Both the position numbers and the translations under genes were made by a program. A stretch of DNA of 51,017 nt from assembly GCF_041956535.1 (NCBI RefSeq), contig NW_027192221.1, positions 150,397 to 201,413 on the forward strand, written 5' to 3'. A model generated the notes under the pieces. The model made no database searches. It was not told the origin of the DNA and worked only from the letters and a program-made list of their open reading frames with translations. How positions within the stretch are numbered: position 1 is the first letter of the stretch; each line of letters starts with the position of its first letter. Below are positions 31,074 through 43,139 of the stretch, in pieces. This DNA is from Calcarisporiella thermophila CBS 279.70. Its lineage: Eukaryota > Calcarisporiellomycota.

Positions 31074-32309
31074 GGTGTAGGTGAAGCCGGATAAAATGAG
31101 AAGCATTTTCATCGGATGAATGTGGGCAGGGGATGGCCAAGAGATTGAAGATGACTTGCGATTTTTTTTTTTCTTTCCTTGCTTAACAAAATAAAATGAA
31201 GCCTTCAATTTTTTTTTGTAATGGTAATATTGTAATGGTTCTAGTAATAGCAATTACTTTTTTTGAAACGGAAGTCTCAAACAAGTAAAGAGGCTAGTAG
31301 GTTAGGAAGAGGTATTGGGCAGCTTGGTAACAGATCTTTTGTTATAGAACCCATATCGGGCAGTTTATCCTCCCTTGTTTAGAAATAGAGTTAATGAACG
31401 GTTTCAATTCCTAGCATTACTAGGCAAATTCATTTAAAGCCGACCTTCTCAAGCTCGTCATCAATTTAGAGCGTGATATAATCCTAGAAATTTCAAGCCT
31501 CGATTCCTCTCTATGGCAAAGATGGAAACGAAAACGGACGCTCGGCTCACGCATTCTCTGCATAACCCTATCCGCATGGGAGGAGGTGAGCATCTCTGCA
31601 AATGCAGTGTGAACCTGAGTGGTGATGGAGTGGTGGGTTGGCACCGTCTGTGGGGTCGCAGTCCTAACCGTACCGCCATTGCGCATATGAACCGGTCCAT
31701 CCAGAACGGCAGTGGCTAACCGTCGTGAGAAGCATCGGTTACTCCCAAAAGATATACAAGAGGTAGGCTAGATGACGCCAGATAGCTAAACTGAAGATAC
31801 TAGAAGCACGTATTCACCTAACATCTCTTCCTAAAATGACTCTTATGGGCGCAAATCCTAAGTTCAATACCATAATTGAGACTAGACAAAAGAAAATGAG
31901 AGGGAGAAAAAAATAAAGAGAGCATTCATACTATTTTAATAAACTTGAAACTGTCAATGAGCAATCCGAATTTTACGGGCGAAGATCTGCAGTGAATTGC
32001 AAATAGCCGTCTGGCCCCCTCCGAAAAAAGGGCTTATGCCTGGTTGGTGCGTGTGATGGAGGCCTAGGGATGGGGGGAGGGGGGAGAATGTCTGAGTACC
32101 TGCGAAAGGATATTCTTTCGGAAATGATTAACGGATAGCCAACAGAAAGTTAGATCGATTTATTCTTTATAGAGTAACGGTGGCGTCCCTATGCTTTTTC
32201 GCGTGAAACTATATAAGAGGCAGATTCCATATCACAATATCCATTAGAGCTCTCTAGTAACCACCCTCTGACGATACCAACCCTCACTCTCCTTAACGAA
32301 TTCAACAAA
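31074..32309. other. Intergenic region
   Basis: This 1.2 kb region is without a convincing gene. It holds the aminopeptidase 3' flank with T-rich runs (31160-31260), short overlapping open frames at 31420-31720 with no family signal, a G-rich tract near 32069-32085, and a TATA-like box at 32210 belonging to the next gene. Confidence 0.5.
32210..32217 (+). promoter_or_regulatory. TATA-like box
   Basis: TATATAAG lies 93 bp upstream of the ATG of the four-finger C2H2 gene, in an otherwise mixed-composition stretch. Position and match suggest a TATA box; no transcript evidence. Confidence 0.45.
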
Positions 32310-32836
<527 letters not shown>

Positions 32837-33388
32837 CCTCCAGGAAAGCATGTCGATATCTTTTCGTTTCTTTTTTGCCTGAACCACTTCAGACTATTCA
32901 ACACGTTCTGTTTAATAATCACTATGGGAGAGGAATTCAAGACTTTGTAAAAACTACGGGTGAACCTTTTTTACTTTGGACCATTTTCCAAAATTTCTTC
33001 AAAATAAACTTTCTACTAAAGCGCCTCGCACATCCTTGGATGCTAAAGCGGCTATTTGTCGTTAAATTGGATTGAATCAATATTATCCATTTATCATATA
33101 TAGATTTATTACTTTCTAATTTTCTGCCGCTTCTATCCACCGGATGCGTGTGGTTGGGCATTGCAGAATTTCGCTTTTTGGCAAAAAGAAAGGAATAAGC
33201 CTAATCATGATAGAGCTGCCATAGTAAGATGAACAAGATTTAGCCACCTTCGAGCTGAACTTTTGCAACAAGTGAAATTAAATAGTCTTTATTCGTTAGT
33301 TTATATTTGTCTATTCATATCCATGGCGGTCATTAAGATTATTTTGCTCGCACCCTTAGTGCTATTATTCTATATGAATCGAGGAAGG
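32837..33388. other. Convergent 3' flanks
   Basis: Downstream sequence of the C2H2 gene (+) and the proline-rich membrane protein (-), AT-rich, with no gene seen. Confidence 0.5.
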
Positions 33389-35095
33389 CTACGCAGTCCC
33401 ATCCTCTTCCTTCCAAGCGTCTAATCCCGATTCCCTTGGCCCATTACCCTTAAACCAATATCCAGCATAGAATTCTGCATCCTCGACGTCTCCCATTGAC
33501 ACTCCGCTGATCACACTTTCCCGCATCGAAGTCTCACGTTCGCTCTTTTCAGTAGCCAACGGAAGTGACGATGGCTCGGCCTCCTCTTCTTCCGCATAAG
33601 TGACTTCTGGTGTTGGAGGAAGAGGAAGATTAGGGGGCTGCATTGTATGTTCCAGGATGGCCTTTGTATTCTCGGGCCGATCGGATGGCTGAGGTTGTGC
33701 CATAGAGGCTGAAATAGTTGAGGAGGCAATTGAAGCCCGAGGAGGCGGGAGAGTGGCCATTTGTTCAGGAGGCATGTCCGATGGCAAATATTGAATGGCA
33801 GTTGCTTCTTCAGTTCTCGAGGAATATTGAATTTCTGCGCAGCTATTAAAGTTGGTGGTTGGTGCAGCTAGTGGAGGAGGGGGAGAAGCTGGTGCATTGT
33901 ACTGTGGCAGTGAATAATCCGATGCTTTAATATCCACCGGATTGGGCACCGTAACGATCGGAAAGATTCTTGTATTATTGGACTGGACCGAATATTGTGA
34001 TTTGGGTTGCACCGTCGCTGAAGATTGTTCAATATCCGCGAAAATCATCGAAGAAGTGTACATTTCACCATTATCGTTCCAACCACGACCTCCATGGATG
34101 CCTCTGTCTTTCTTCCGCCATTTTCGTTGCATGACTTTTTGTATTCCAAAGCCCACTAGAGCGACCCCCACAAGCGATCCTATGACAATGACCGCGATCT
34201 TCCCTGCTTGCGAGAAGCCCGAGTCGCCATTGGCGCCTGGGACCTGTTGAACACACACACCATCAGAGCAGAGATTCGACTGGCACTGAGCGTCAGCAGT
34301 ACAGTACGATCCAAGAGATAGTTTCGGCTGACATACGAGGCTGATTCTGTCGCAATAGGATCCATCTGTTGGGCACTCTGTCGCAGAGTTGGGTGTACAC
34401 GACGCATTGGTGCCGCTTACAGTTGGAGAAGGAGAAACGACTGCAGCGGACGGGAGGAAGATGCCGGTCGGGAAAGTGCGAATACTCGAGCTGACCACCG
34501 CAGGGTTGGAGTTTGGAATTATGCCAGAGTTAGGGATGGGTTGTTGAGGCGATAGCGGCTGTTGTGGTTGTTGTGGTTGCGGTAATGAAGCAGGTGCGAG
34601 TGGAGGTTGTTGGGGTAGTTGCTCTGGCCTGGGCTGTGGTTGTGGGGGATTATTAATTGGTGGAGCAGGGTTGGGTGGTTGCGGTTGCGGTTGCGGTTGC
34701 GGTTGTGGTTGTGGTTGTGGTTGTGGTTGTGGTTGTGGTAGGGGTTGAGGTTGTGGCTGTGGTTGGGGTTGAGGTTCAGGCGGGTTGGGAGAGGGCTGAG
34801 GAGGCGGTGAGGGATTATTAGGGGGCGGAGCGGTGGGAGAAGGCTCCTTTGTCTCCTGAGGCGGTTGGGCCGGGGGGGTTGTAGTTTCTTTCTGATCCGT
34901 GGTCGGATTCTCAGGCGCAGTCGTAGCAGTGCCTGGGCCTGGCCCACCCGAAGGGGGCTTCTCAGGAGCGGTGGGAGGAGGACCAGTGTTAGTGTTGGGC
35001 GGAGGATTTTCAGTGACCTGCCTTGGTGTCCCGGTATTATCACCTACGCTGGTTGCCTCTGAGTTCCCTGTGGGAGAATTAGGTTGTGCGGACAT
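33389..35095 (-). CDS. Proline-rich single-pass membrane protein with Cys-rich module
   Basis: The protein is 568 aa from the ATG at 35095; the frame stays open to 35161 without another ATG. Order: a Thr/Pro/Gln-rich disordered region (residues 1-225) with a Pro-Gln dipeptide tract coded by a hexanucleotide repeat; a compact Cys-rich module (~230-285) with eight cysteines, ending YCTADAQCQSNLCSDGVCVQ, reminiscent of EB or Dickkopf-like disulfide knots; one transmembrane helix (~300-320, AVIVIGSLVGVALVGFGI) followed by the basic stop-transfer RKWRKKDRG; and a ~245-residue cytosolic tail rich in Pro and Ser. The layout resembles a fungal wall sensor, but no signal peptide is found; a 5' exon may be missing or the helix may act as reverse anchor. 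Family unknown. Confidence 0.75.
   Translation of the reverse strand: MSAQPNSPTGNSEATSVGDNTGTPRQVTENPPPNTNTGPPPTAPEKPPSGGPGPGTATTAPENPTTDQKETTTPPAQPPQETKEPSPTAPPPNNPSPPPQPSPNPPEPQPQPQPQPQPLPQPQPQPQPQPQPQPQPQPQPPNPAPPINNPPQPQPRPEQLPQQPPLAPASLPQPQQPQQPLSPQQPIPNSGIIPNSNPAVVSSSIRTFPTGIFLPSAAVVSPSPTVSGTNASCTPNSATECPTDGSYCDRISLVCQPKLSLGSYCTADAQCQSNLCSDGVCVQQVPGANGDSGFSQAGKIAVIVIGSLVGVALVGFGIQKVMQRKWRKKDRGIHGGRGWNDNGEMYTSSMIFADIEQSSATVQPKSQYSVQSNNTRIFPIVTVPNPVDIKASDYSLPQYNAPASPPPPLAAPTTNFNSCAEIQYSSRTEEATAIQYLPSDMPPEQMATLPPPRASIASSTISASMAQPQPSDRPENTKAILEHTMQPPNLPLPPTPEVTYAEEEEAEPSSLPLATEKSERETSMRESVISGVSMGDVEDAEFYAGYWFKGNGPRESGLDAWKEEDGTA
34676..34738. repeat. Hexanucleotide tandem repeat (GGTTGY)n coding Pro-Gln
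   Basis: About ten consecutive GGTTGC/GGTTGT units on the plus strand; the minus strand reads in frame as alternating Pro and Gln in the membrane protein's outer region. The unit is two codons long, so copy-number change preserves frame. Less regular copies extend on both sides. Confidence 0.85.
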
Positions 35096-36815
35096 CCTGG
35101 AGGAAGTATACCTTTCTACGTTGAGAATTCTCGCGGGAGGATATCGCCGATTGCAGCTCACTTCAACTCAAGTGAATCGAGTGGCAAATTGTATTAGAAA
35201 GAGTATCTAATAGAGTAATTGGTATATCGGTGAAGAAAGTGAAGGAGAGGAATGGGGGCCGACGATGCGGTGGGTGTGGTGAAGAATTACAGTGGCAGAT
35301 TGGGGGATGGAGAGGATTGAATGACCAAGAGCATAAAAATTATTTCGTTGTTATTAACATAATTAATTATCTTGTTGATCCTCAAATTATTTCTATCGAT
35401 CGCATATTTCTTTCACATTCTGCCAATAGGAATTTGACGACTACGTGTCTTGAATGTTTGCACCGTGCGAGATTAATGTTTTTCTCAGATGAGCTTTTCT
35501 TCCATGTAAAACAAAACGCCGTGCCCTTATGAGAGGAGTATAGGAAAGCCAACGGCCAAATAAGAAGGAGACTTGACAAATTGATGCTTCCGCCCACTTG
35601 CATATATGAGGTTAACACAGCCGAGCCAATAAGGGTCCTCCGAACATCTTCTTGGGCCATCAGGTGCCTTAGGGATATCCTCTCGCCTGGTGCCGGGTAA
35701 TTTGCATGTGCTCTCAGCTGAGCAGAGTTTTGTACCAGGCATCTTGTCATTGTGGTGATCCCGGTAGCCCTCGCATTCGGCCCGTTCCTAGAGGTAGGGC
35801 AATCTGGTGATATAAAGAGTGTTTTGGCTTATAGAAGAGTTACTCTCGCATGTATAATTACTTCCAATATTACGAAATACAAGCCATCGTATTTCAACCT
35901 CTTCTCAAGATCTGAGACGATGTCTCTGTGTGCTGAGAAAATCCATCCCTTTTTGCCTCAATGAAACAAAGGATTCAGCCACCGCGTCACATTGAATTCC
36001 AATAAGCCACGAATGTAAATTCAATAGATAAGCCACCCAAGGGTCGGATCTCAAGCCTAATTACCATTGATTCCCGAAGGAGCAGGAAGTCCGATGCTGG
36101 CAACACACCTAGTATGCCAAGCTATTGGGGAGAGTTGATGGGGATGAGAAAAAATGATCTGCCATTATCCCACGGCAACAACCCATTCCTTACGATCTAT
36201 TGAACATAGCAGCGCCATATTCATGTACTATCAGTACTTTTCAAGGAAGTTTTTTATTCAAGCGTTATGTTTGCATCGAATTGATCGACTCGATACAACT
36301 TGCCGATAGGAGGCAGCTAAAAGAAGTATTTGCGTGCAAGTTAAAGTATTCGAAGGAATTTCTTAAACAAAAAGAAATAAGAAAATATCTACTTAAAGAA
36401 ATATAAAGGAGAAAAATTGGCTGCTAGCAAGAAAACTTAGGGGGAAAATACGAAAAAAAAAATATTTTGAGCAAAAACACAAAATAATTCCAGATACCAA
36501 AAAAAAGAGATCATAACAACAGAAACAAGCACTTAAAAGAGGCCCGGGTACAAAAGAGACACGAAAAAGCAATAAAAAAAAAACTACTAGAAACATGTTA
36601 TAATTTTTAAAGAAATAAAGACAACAACAAAAGAGAGGAAATAGTCATATGCAAAAAAAGGAGGAATCAAATAATAAAGGTAGAGAAGGAAACGGAGCTC
36701 TTACAAATAAAAAATAAAAAATAAAAAGCCGCGACAAAAATAGATTTTTTTTTGCAGTATATATATAAATTCAAAATCAAAAGAGTGTCCACTTGTCGAA
36801 AGAAAATGATATTTT
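35096..36815. other. Intergenic region
   Basis: This 1.7 kb region lies between the membrane-protein start and the 3' end of the RRM gene. 35096-35340 reads C/T-rich on the coding (minus) strand, as in a promoter; a short upstream exon with a signal peptide could hide here but I could not find a convincing one. 36400-36790 is very A-rich. Small open frames (for example 35382-35750 on minus) have no recognisable content. Confidence 0.45.
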
Positions 36816-38669
36816 TTACTGGCAATGAATTCCCCTCCAGCTGACCCCATCGGCTTCCATGCGCTCCAAAAACCCATCTTTCCCATTTCCGCTGGGAGCA
36901 CTAGTCGGCAGATTGTATCCATCGTTCATATAGGTGGGATCCAAAGAGTCGAGCAACGAGGGTGGCAGATGAGCCACCGCATCAAGAGGGCCTTCGCCTA
37001 GCTCTTGTTGTTGAGATGGAGGCTGCGATTGTGACTGCGATTGTGGCGGATGCTGAAGCTGAAATTGGTGCATGCTGGTAGGATGGAGCGCGGCGGTTGT
37101 GGTGACAGGGGGGAAGGGATTCGCTCCCGCACCTCCAAGTGTTGAGAGTCCACCCGCCGCACTCACATTTCCAAAGGTTGCCGAGGTAGGGGTCGAAATC
37201 CCAGAGCCAACGCCAACTCCTATGTTGTGCGCAACCGTGCCCAAACCCATCTCTCCAGGTCCAAAGTTATTCACAGCCATGCCTCCATTGCCCATCATCA
37301 TCCCTAAGCTTGAGGCTAGACCACGAGCACCAGTTGGGGACATAAAGCCGGATCCAATGGAGGATGAACCAAAAGACGTAGCAGACCCACTCGAGGGATG
37401 TCGGCTCCCAAGAGTTGCACCCCCACCTGGGGCCGAAGCAGACTTATCCTGCTGTGAGCGACCCCAAGATAATCGAATTCGCGAGCCTCCTAGCAACGCA
37501 CTGTTCATTTGCGAAATGGCCATTTCCGCCGAGGCACGATGCACATACTGCACAAATCCACAGCCTTTACCCTGGGGGATCTTGACATAGGTAATTTCAC
37601 CGAACGGTGCGAACACCGCGCGCAGCTCGTCTTCGCGTACAGTGCTAGAAAGCCCCCCGACAAACACCGTGGTGTTAGTGGCGCTTTGATCGGCATTTCC
37701 AAACACAGTATTTGAAGACTGGGGTTGCTGAGACTGAGACGGATGCTGTGCGAGTGAAGGAGGCAGCTGCTGCGAGACATGATGGACCATAGGCTGTGAA
37801 AGAGCTGGGAATTGCTGCTGTTGCTGCTGTTGCTGCTGCAGAGGCGGCTGTTGATGGTGAAGAGGATGGCGTTGAAGCGGTGCCGTGGTGTCTGATTTTG
37901 ATTTGGGCAGAGCCATTGAAATGCGCATCGGGCGCTGCCCACAGAAAACTCCATGCATTTCTACGAGGGCACGGTTGCGCTCGGCCTCATCTGAAAAACG
38001 TACAAAACCATACCCGCGCGACTGATTAGTAATGGGATCAGTCATGATTTTGGCCGATTTACACGAGTGATAGCGGGTTTGGAACATGACCTTTGAATTA
38101 ATGAGAAAGTTAATAATAAATCTCGCGATGCTGGAGGATTAAGCTCAATCACTCACCAAAAGAACCTGATCCGTCACCATAGGGTCTAGATCACCAACAA
38201 AGATCGAGTATTCAGGAGGGCGCTCATCTTTGCGATCATTGAGTCCACCGCCAGTAGCCCAATTGAGCTTGAATGTTCGATCGGTCCCAGCAACAGGAAG
38301 CCCATTGTAGGACAACGCCTTTTGTGCAGCAACCGGATTGGAAAATTCAATGAAGCAGTATCCAGCTGGTTGACTAATTGAAAAATCAATGGAAAAATTG
38401 GGTCAAATCTTCATGATCTTGACAATTAATAAACAGAGATGGACCTACCCAGTAAAGCGATCCTTAATCATTTTCACGTTGACCTGCTCGCCAAGGCTAC
38501 TCCAGATTGAGCGGATGTAACTCTCATCCATCCATGGTGCAAGCTCACCCATATACAGAGTAGACTTAGGCGCGGTTTCTCGTGCAGTCTGCGTCGCGGG
38601 CTGAGGAGTTGAGGAAGGAATTCCGGGAGCTGAGGGTGGTGCAACAAAGGAATTTAAAGAGAATGACAT
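36816..38669 (-). CDS. Three-RRM RNA-binding protein, Nam8/Csx1/TIA-1-like
   Basis: The three exons 38669-38449, 38373-38157 and 38090-36816 give 570 aa (introns 75 and 66 nt). RRM1 has LYMGELAPWMDESYI and AGYCFIEF; RRM2 has SIFVGDLDPMVTDQVL, the YHSCKSAKIMTDP segment and RGYGFVRF; RRM3 has TVFVGGLSSTVREDEL, FAPFGEITYVKIP and KGCGFVQY. A polyglutamine and His/Pro-rich linker separates RRM2 and RRM3, and the C-terminal ~200 residues are Gly/Ser/Gln-rich. This order and spacing are diagnostic of the Nam8/Ngr1/Csx1/TIA-1/RBP45 group, which works in U1 snRNP splicing, mRNA stability or stress granules. Which of these applies cannot be decided. The splice within RRM1 (FTG/QPAGYCF) is required to complete the domain. 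Confidence 0.92.
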
Positions 38670-39166
38670 GACAGGGTCACTCGTCCTACTTCAGTGAATG
38701 AGTCTAGACACTCTTTTCGTCTTGATTTTGCGGAGTGTTGCACACAAAGGGAGGATGTGCTGAAGTTGATAATTAAGAGGAAAGAAAAGGTCCTGCGAAT
38801 ATTTGTGCCTCAGAATGCTAAAGTTAAAGAATTTAACAAACCAGAAAAAAAAGAAAGAAAGAAAGAAATAAAGGGGGAGGAAATCCCTAAAAATATTGAG
38901 AGTAAATATAGGGGGATTGGATTGAAAAAATTGATCAAGAACCACCTTTCTGCACTAATGCTGATCAACAAAGAAAGAGAGGAGGAGGTGGTTGAGTTGG
39001 CGTGTAAGAAAATTTAGATGGCGCAGTATGCGACTGAGCTCACGTGCAACAAAAACCAATCACATTCTCTGCCCGATTCCGGTATATTTCTTACGCTCCT
39101 GTTAGTCACGAAGCAGTCACATACACGTTTGTCCAGCTCCGTTCTCGTTAATGCCCACTGGAACCC
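38670..39166. promoter_or_regulatory. Divergent promoter of RRM gene and RAD1/XPF
   Basis: A 497 bp region between the divergent starts. Near the XPF side it contains the palindromic E-box CACGTG (39041-39046) and a CCAAT motif (39056-39060), ~105-125 bp upstream of the XPF ATG. A 107-codon frame on the plus strand (38694-39017) is Lys/Glu-rich because of the A-rich DNA and is not considered coding. Confidence 0.5.
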
Positions 39167-42100
39167 ATGACACTTCAATTGGAGTTTCAACGTCAGATAG
39201 TTACCGAGCTACTTGCAGAAGATGGATTGCTTATTCTTGCGCGTGGATTAGGACTACCCTCCATTTTGTGTGCATTATTACAGATTTATTCTGCACCCGA
39301 ACACTTGGTGCTGCTGCTGAACACTAACCAGGAGGAGGAGACTGCCCTTCGGGAGGAACTTGCTGTTAATGGAGTAAAACAACCTGGGCTGAGAGTTATC
39401 AACAATGAGACGCCAGCTTCGGAGCGGTAAGAAAAACTTCAGGTGAATAGCTGTTAAATGGTCGATTCTGATTTATTCGCTCCCTTCATTATTCATCAAA
39501 ATTAGGAGTGAAATCTATAAATCAGGCGGAATTCTATCTATCACGTCCCGAATTCTTATCGTAGATATGCTCAATAAAAGTATTCCTACACATATTGTTA
39601 GTGGCATTCTCGTGAATCACGCTGAACGGTACCAAAAGCCATATGATTCGAGACTCCACAAATTTCTAATCCATTCCTCTTGTATTACAAAGGGTGACGA
39701 CCACATCAACCGAAGCATTTATTCTCAGAGTTTTTCGAGAGGAAAACAAGGTGACACTTCAGTAACATCCCACGATGCTAATTTTGGCATGGGTCTTATA
39801 CTATTCTATCGTTTTCTATCATTAGGAGGGATTTATTAAAGCATTTTCGGATAACCCAGAGCAATTTGTAAGTGGATTTGCGCCACTGCAAAAAACATTA
39901 AAACTACTTCACCTTCGTAAAGTTTATCTTTGGCCTCGATTCCACCTCTTTATTACGGAGAACCTCGAAAAACGTAAAGCCGATGTGGTTGAGTTGCGCC
40001 AGCCGCTTTCGGATGCCATGCGTGACATCCAAAGTGCAACCATCGAGTGTATGGAGACTTGCCTCTCAGAACTTAAGCGGGCAAACCCAACAATTGATAT
40101 AGTCGATTTCAATGTGGAGAATGCTTTATTCAAGTCTTTCGATTCAATTGTGCGACAACAGCTTGATCCTATATGGCACAGAGTGTCGGTGCGCACTAAG
40201 CAGCTAGTGGGTGATTTAAAGACTCTGAGGCGACTGCTTACGTGAGTTGATTTATACGAGACTTTTGCTGCGTTTTGTATATTTATACCTCTCCCATTTT
40301 TACCACTGTTTCAGGCATCTTCTTAGTTATGATTGCGTCACATTTAACAGTCTCCTTGAAACTATTCTAGCAAGCAATATACCTTCGTCCACAGGTACAC
40401 GATGGAATCATTCCCCATGGCTACTCACCGATGCAGCCAACGTCATATTCTCAGTAAATTCGCCTCCTGCTTTATCTACCAGTTTTTGGGTTATTTACGT
40501 AGCTATATGTTTAGGAAGCCAAAAACCGTTTATACATCAAAGACCCAAGTATCAATGATTCGGACGGAAATTCTATAGAATTTCCTCCAGATATTATGCC
40601 GGTGCTTGAAGAACAGCCGAAATGGAAGCTGCTCTCAGATGTTATGGATGAGATAGAAGAGGACATCATTTCATTCGAAAATGAACCAAGTAAATCAGCC
40701 CATTACAAACCGGTATTTGAGAATGTCTGTTAAATTTATTATTTTTAGACGATATGACACCCAACACGGTGCTAATCATGGTTCAGGATGAGCGTACTTG
40801 CTTTCAAATTCAGGACTATCTATCTCAACGGCACAAGCGAAGAGCCGTTAGGGGCAGGGAACATCACCCTATGCTCCTCAAATATTTACGCCGCTACTTT
40901 AAGTGGAAGAAAGGAATAGTAAAAGTGCGCAAAAACCTATTTAATGCAGACACGCCGAACTCTTCTCATCCGACTGAAGATGCAAACGGAGTCAGGGGCT
41001 CCAGTGGCAAAAGAGGTGCGGGTCGTGGAGGAACAAGTGAACGTGGAGGGACTCCATTCAATAAGAGAAGAAGGGTTAGGGGAGGCAGTGTGGCTGCGTC
41101 CATGTCAAGGACAACGGGCAATATGGAAACTAGTTTTGACCAAGAAATTAGAGAAACCGCCGAATTGTAGGCTGACAAACAAACAAGTCCGGACGGTGAT
41201 GGCAGACTGACTGATATTTGCCTTTTCTTTTAGTATGAATAGTAATGACGATGATGCTAATTGCGATGATCCTCTTACACCTGACGATTTCGACGCATCG
41301 ATGTTTTCCGAGCACTACGGCCTCCTCCCACTCTCGTCCCTTGTTTTGGTTCGTCCGCACGCCGGGGACGCGGATGATCGTATGCTGCGTGAACTCCGGC
41401 CGCGGTTCATCGTCATGTATGATCCGGATCCTAGTTTTGTGCGTCGCGTCGAGGTGTATAGAGCGTCCCATTCGGGGCAGCCGGTAAGAGTTTATTTCAT
41501 GGTATATGACGGCAGTGTCGAAGAGCAGAGATACTTGAGTACCATTCGGCGTGAGAAAGATGCATTTGAAAGGCTGATACGCGAGAAATCAGTGAGTAAT
41601 TTCGAATATCCGACCGATACGGCAGAGTACTAAGACATCATTAACTCGTAGGTTATGGCCATACCTCTTGCTGATGAGAAAGCCACTGCACAAGACGATT
41701 TCCTTCGTATTGTTAGCACCCGCACTGCCGGGGGCCGGGCCGTTCGCACCGATCCTGGAAAAATCGTTGTTGATATGCGTGAATTCCGAAGCAGCCTCCC
41801 GTCTGTGCTTCATGCTCGGAAACTCCAAATCATTCCATGCACACTTCAAATTGGGGATTATGTGTTGAGTCCCACAGTGTGCGTGGAAAGAAAGAGTGTT
41901 ACTGATTTGGTGCAGAGTTTGAATAGCGGACGTCTCTATTCGCAATGTGAAGCTATGTGTGCATACTACAAGTGCTCGGTATTGCTAATCGAGTTTGACG
42001 AAGGCAAATCTTTCTCACTTCAGGTAAGTTAACTCTATTTCTCGATCTCTATGATTTGCCCCCCCTCCCCCCCCCCCTCCTCTCCTTCCCTGGGAACTGT

Positions 42101-42679
42101 TTGTTTTCCTAAGCTGAAGAGTTTTCTTAATTCGTGTGCATTTCCCTAGGCTTTGGGCGACATGAAATCGGACATTACACTCTCCGATATCCAATCCAAG
42201 CTTGCTCTGTTACTCATAGCTTTCCCACGCCTAAGGCTTATGTGGTCGTCTAGTGCACATGCTACCGCTGAGATGTTTGAAGACTTGAAGACCCTTGGAG
42301 ACGAGCCTGATGCTGTCAAAGCGGCTGGAGTAGGCGTAGTGGAGGGGGAGGAAATTGACAGCGAATGGAACTTAACCCCTATGGTATTTAAACTTTCTGT
42401 ATCTTAATTGCTTGCTGGCTAGCTTATTGTTCGTTTGTTCGTTTATTTGTTTGTTTGCTTATTAATCATTTTCGGGGATGGATGCTAATTCTGTTTCCAA
42501 TTTAGGATATGCTAAGAAGTATCCCAGGTATCACCTCCAAAAACTATAAACATGTCCTGCAGGTTGCGGGCAGCATGGCAGAGCTAGCTGAGATGTCCGT
42601 CGAGCAACTTAAAGGGGTGATCGGTGAGGTTGCTGCGAAAAAAGTATGGGGTTTCTTTAGGCAAGATGCAAAGGCATAA
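39167..42679 (+). CDS. RAD1: XPF/Rad1 structure-specific endonuclease
   Basis: As the catalytic subunit of the XPF-ERCC1 (Rad1-Rad10) nuclease, it cuts 5' of lesions in nucleotide excision repair and in crosslink and single-strand-annealing repair. Eleven exons: 39167-39426, 39506-39628, 39693-39750, 39826-40241, 40315-40453, 40515-40689, 40749-41166, 41234-41591, 41652-42023, 42150-42383, 42506-42679; 908 aa, close to human XPF. The N-terminal part is the degenerate helicase-like domain ([23 protein letters not shown]). The ERCC4 nuclease motif [18 protein letters not shown] (717-734) carries the acidic and ERK catalytic residues. The C-terminus holds the tandem helix-hairpin-helix ([17 protein letters not shown]). 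Introns 9 and 10 are longest (126, 122 nt), and intron 9 contains a long C run at ~42060-42082. Exon 3 is only 58 nt. Confidence 0.95.
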
Positions 42680-43139
42680 CCCTTTCCTTGTTTTGTAAGG
42701 ATGCATTGGGCTATCCGTCGATTAACTGCAGAAATGATGACGGAAGAGGATGAGAGTGGAAAAAATGTAACAGGATTTGAATTAAATTTGTAAACATAAT
42801 AAAAATAAAATAAAAATATAAAGTGATATAGAGTATGCAAAATAGAAGAGTTAAAAAGAGCGGAGGAAAAAAAAAAAAATAAGAACACGTTAGTAGAGGG
42901 CAAATGATCGTTCTTTGATAAAAAAGAGAAAAAGGAACAAACGAGAAAGAGGTAGAGGATAAACAGAAAATGTTGCCAAACGAAAACGACCAGGTATTAA
43001 GTAATAGGTGTAGAGGTGGTGATAACAATAATAAAATACTAATAACAACAGGAGAAAATTGTCCAAACAAAAAACTATGAAGAAACACATTATGAAGGGA
43101 AGTATATGGGAATGGTCACAGAAGCCTTTTTTAGTTCGA
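42680..43139. other. Convergent 3' flanks
   Basis: AT-rich region (A-rich on plus) between XPF and the minus-strand gene that follows. No gene seen. Confidence 0.5.

Noticed and set aside
34676-34738. GGTTGY repeat as an internal telomere-like tract or CRISPR-like array
   Set aside because: It is in frame in a coding region as Pro-Gln codons, with no spacers and no telomere unit.
38694-39017. 107-codon Lys/Glu-rich plus-strand frame
   Set aside because: Product of A-rich promoter DNA between two divergent genes.
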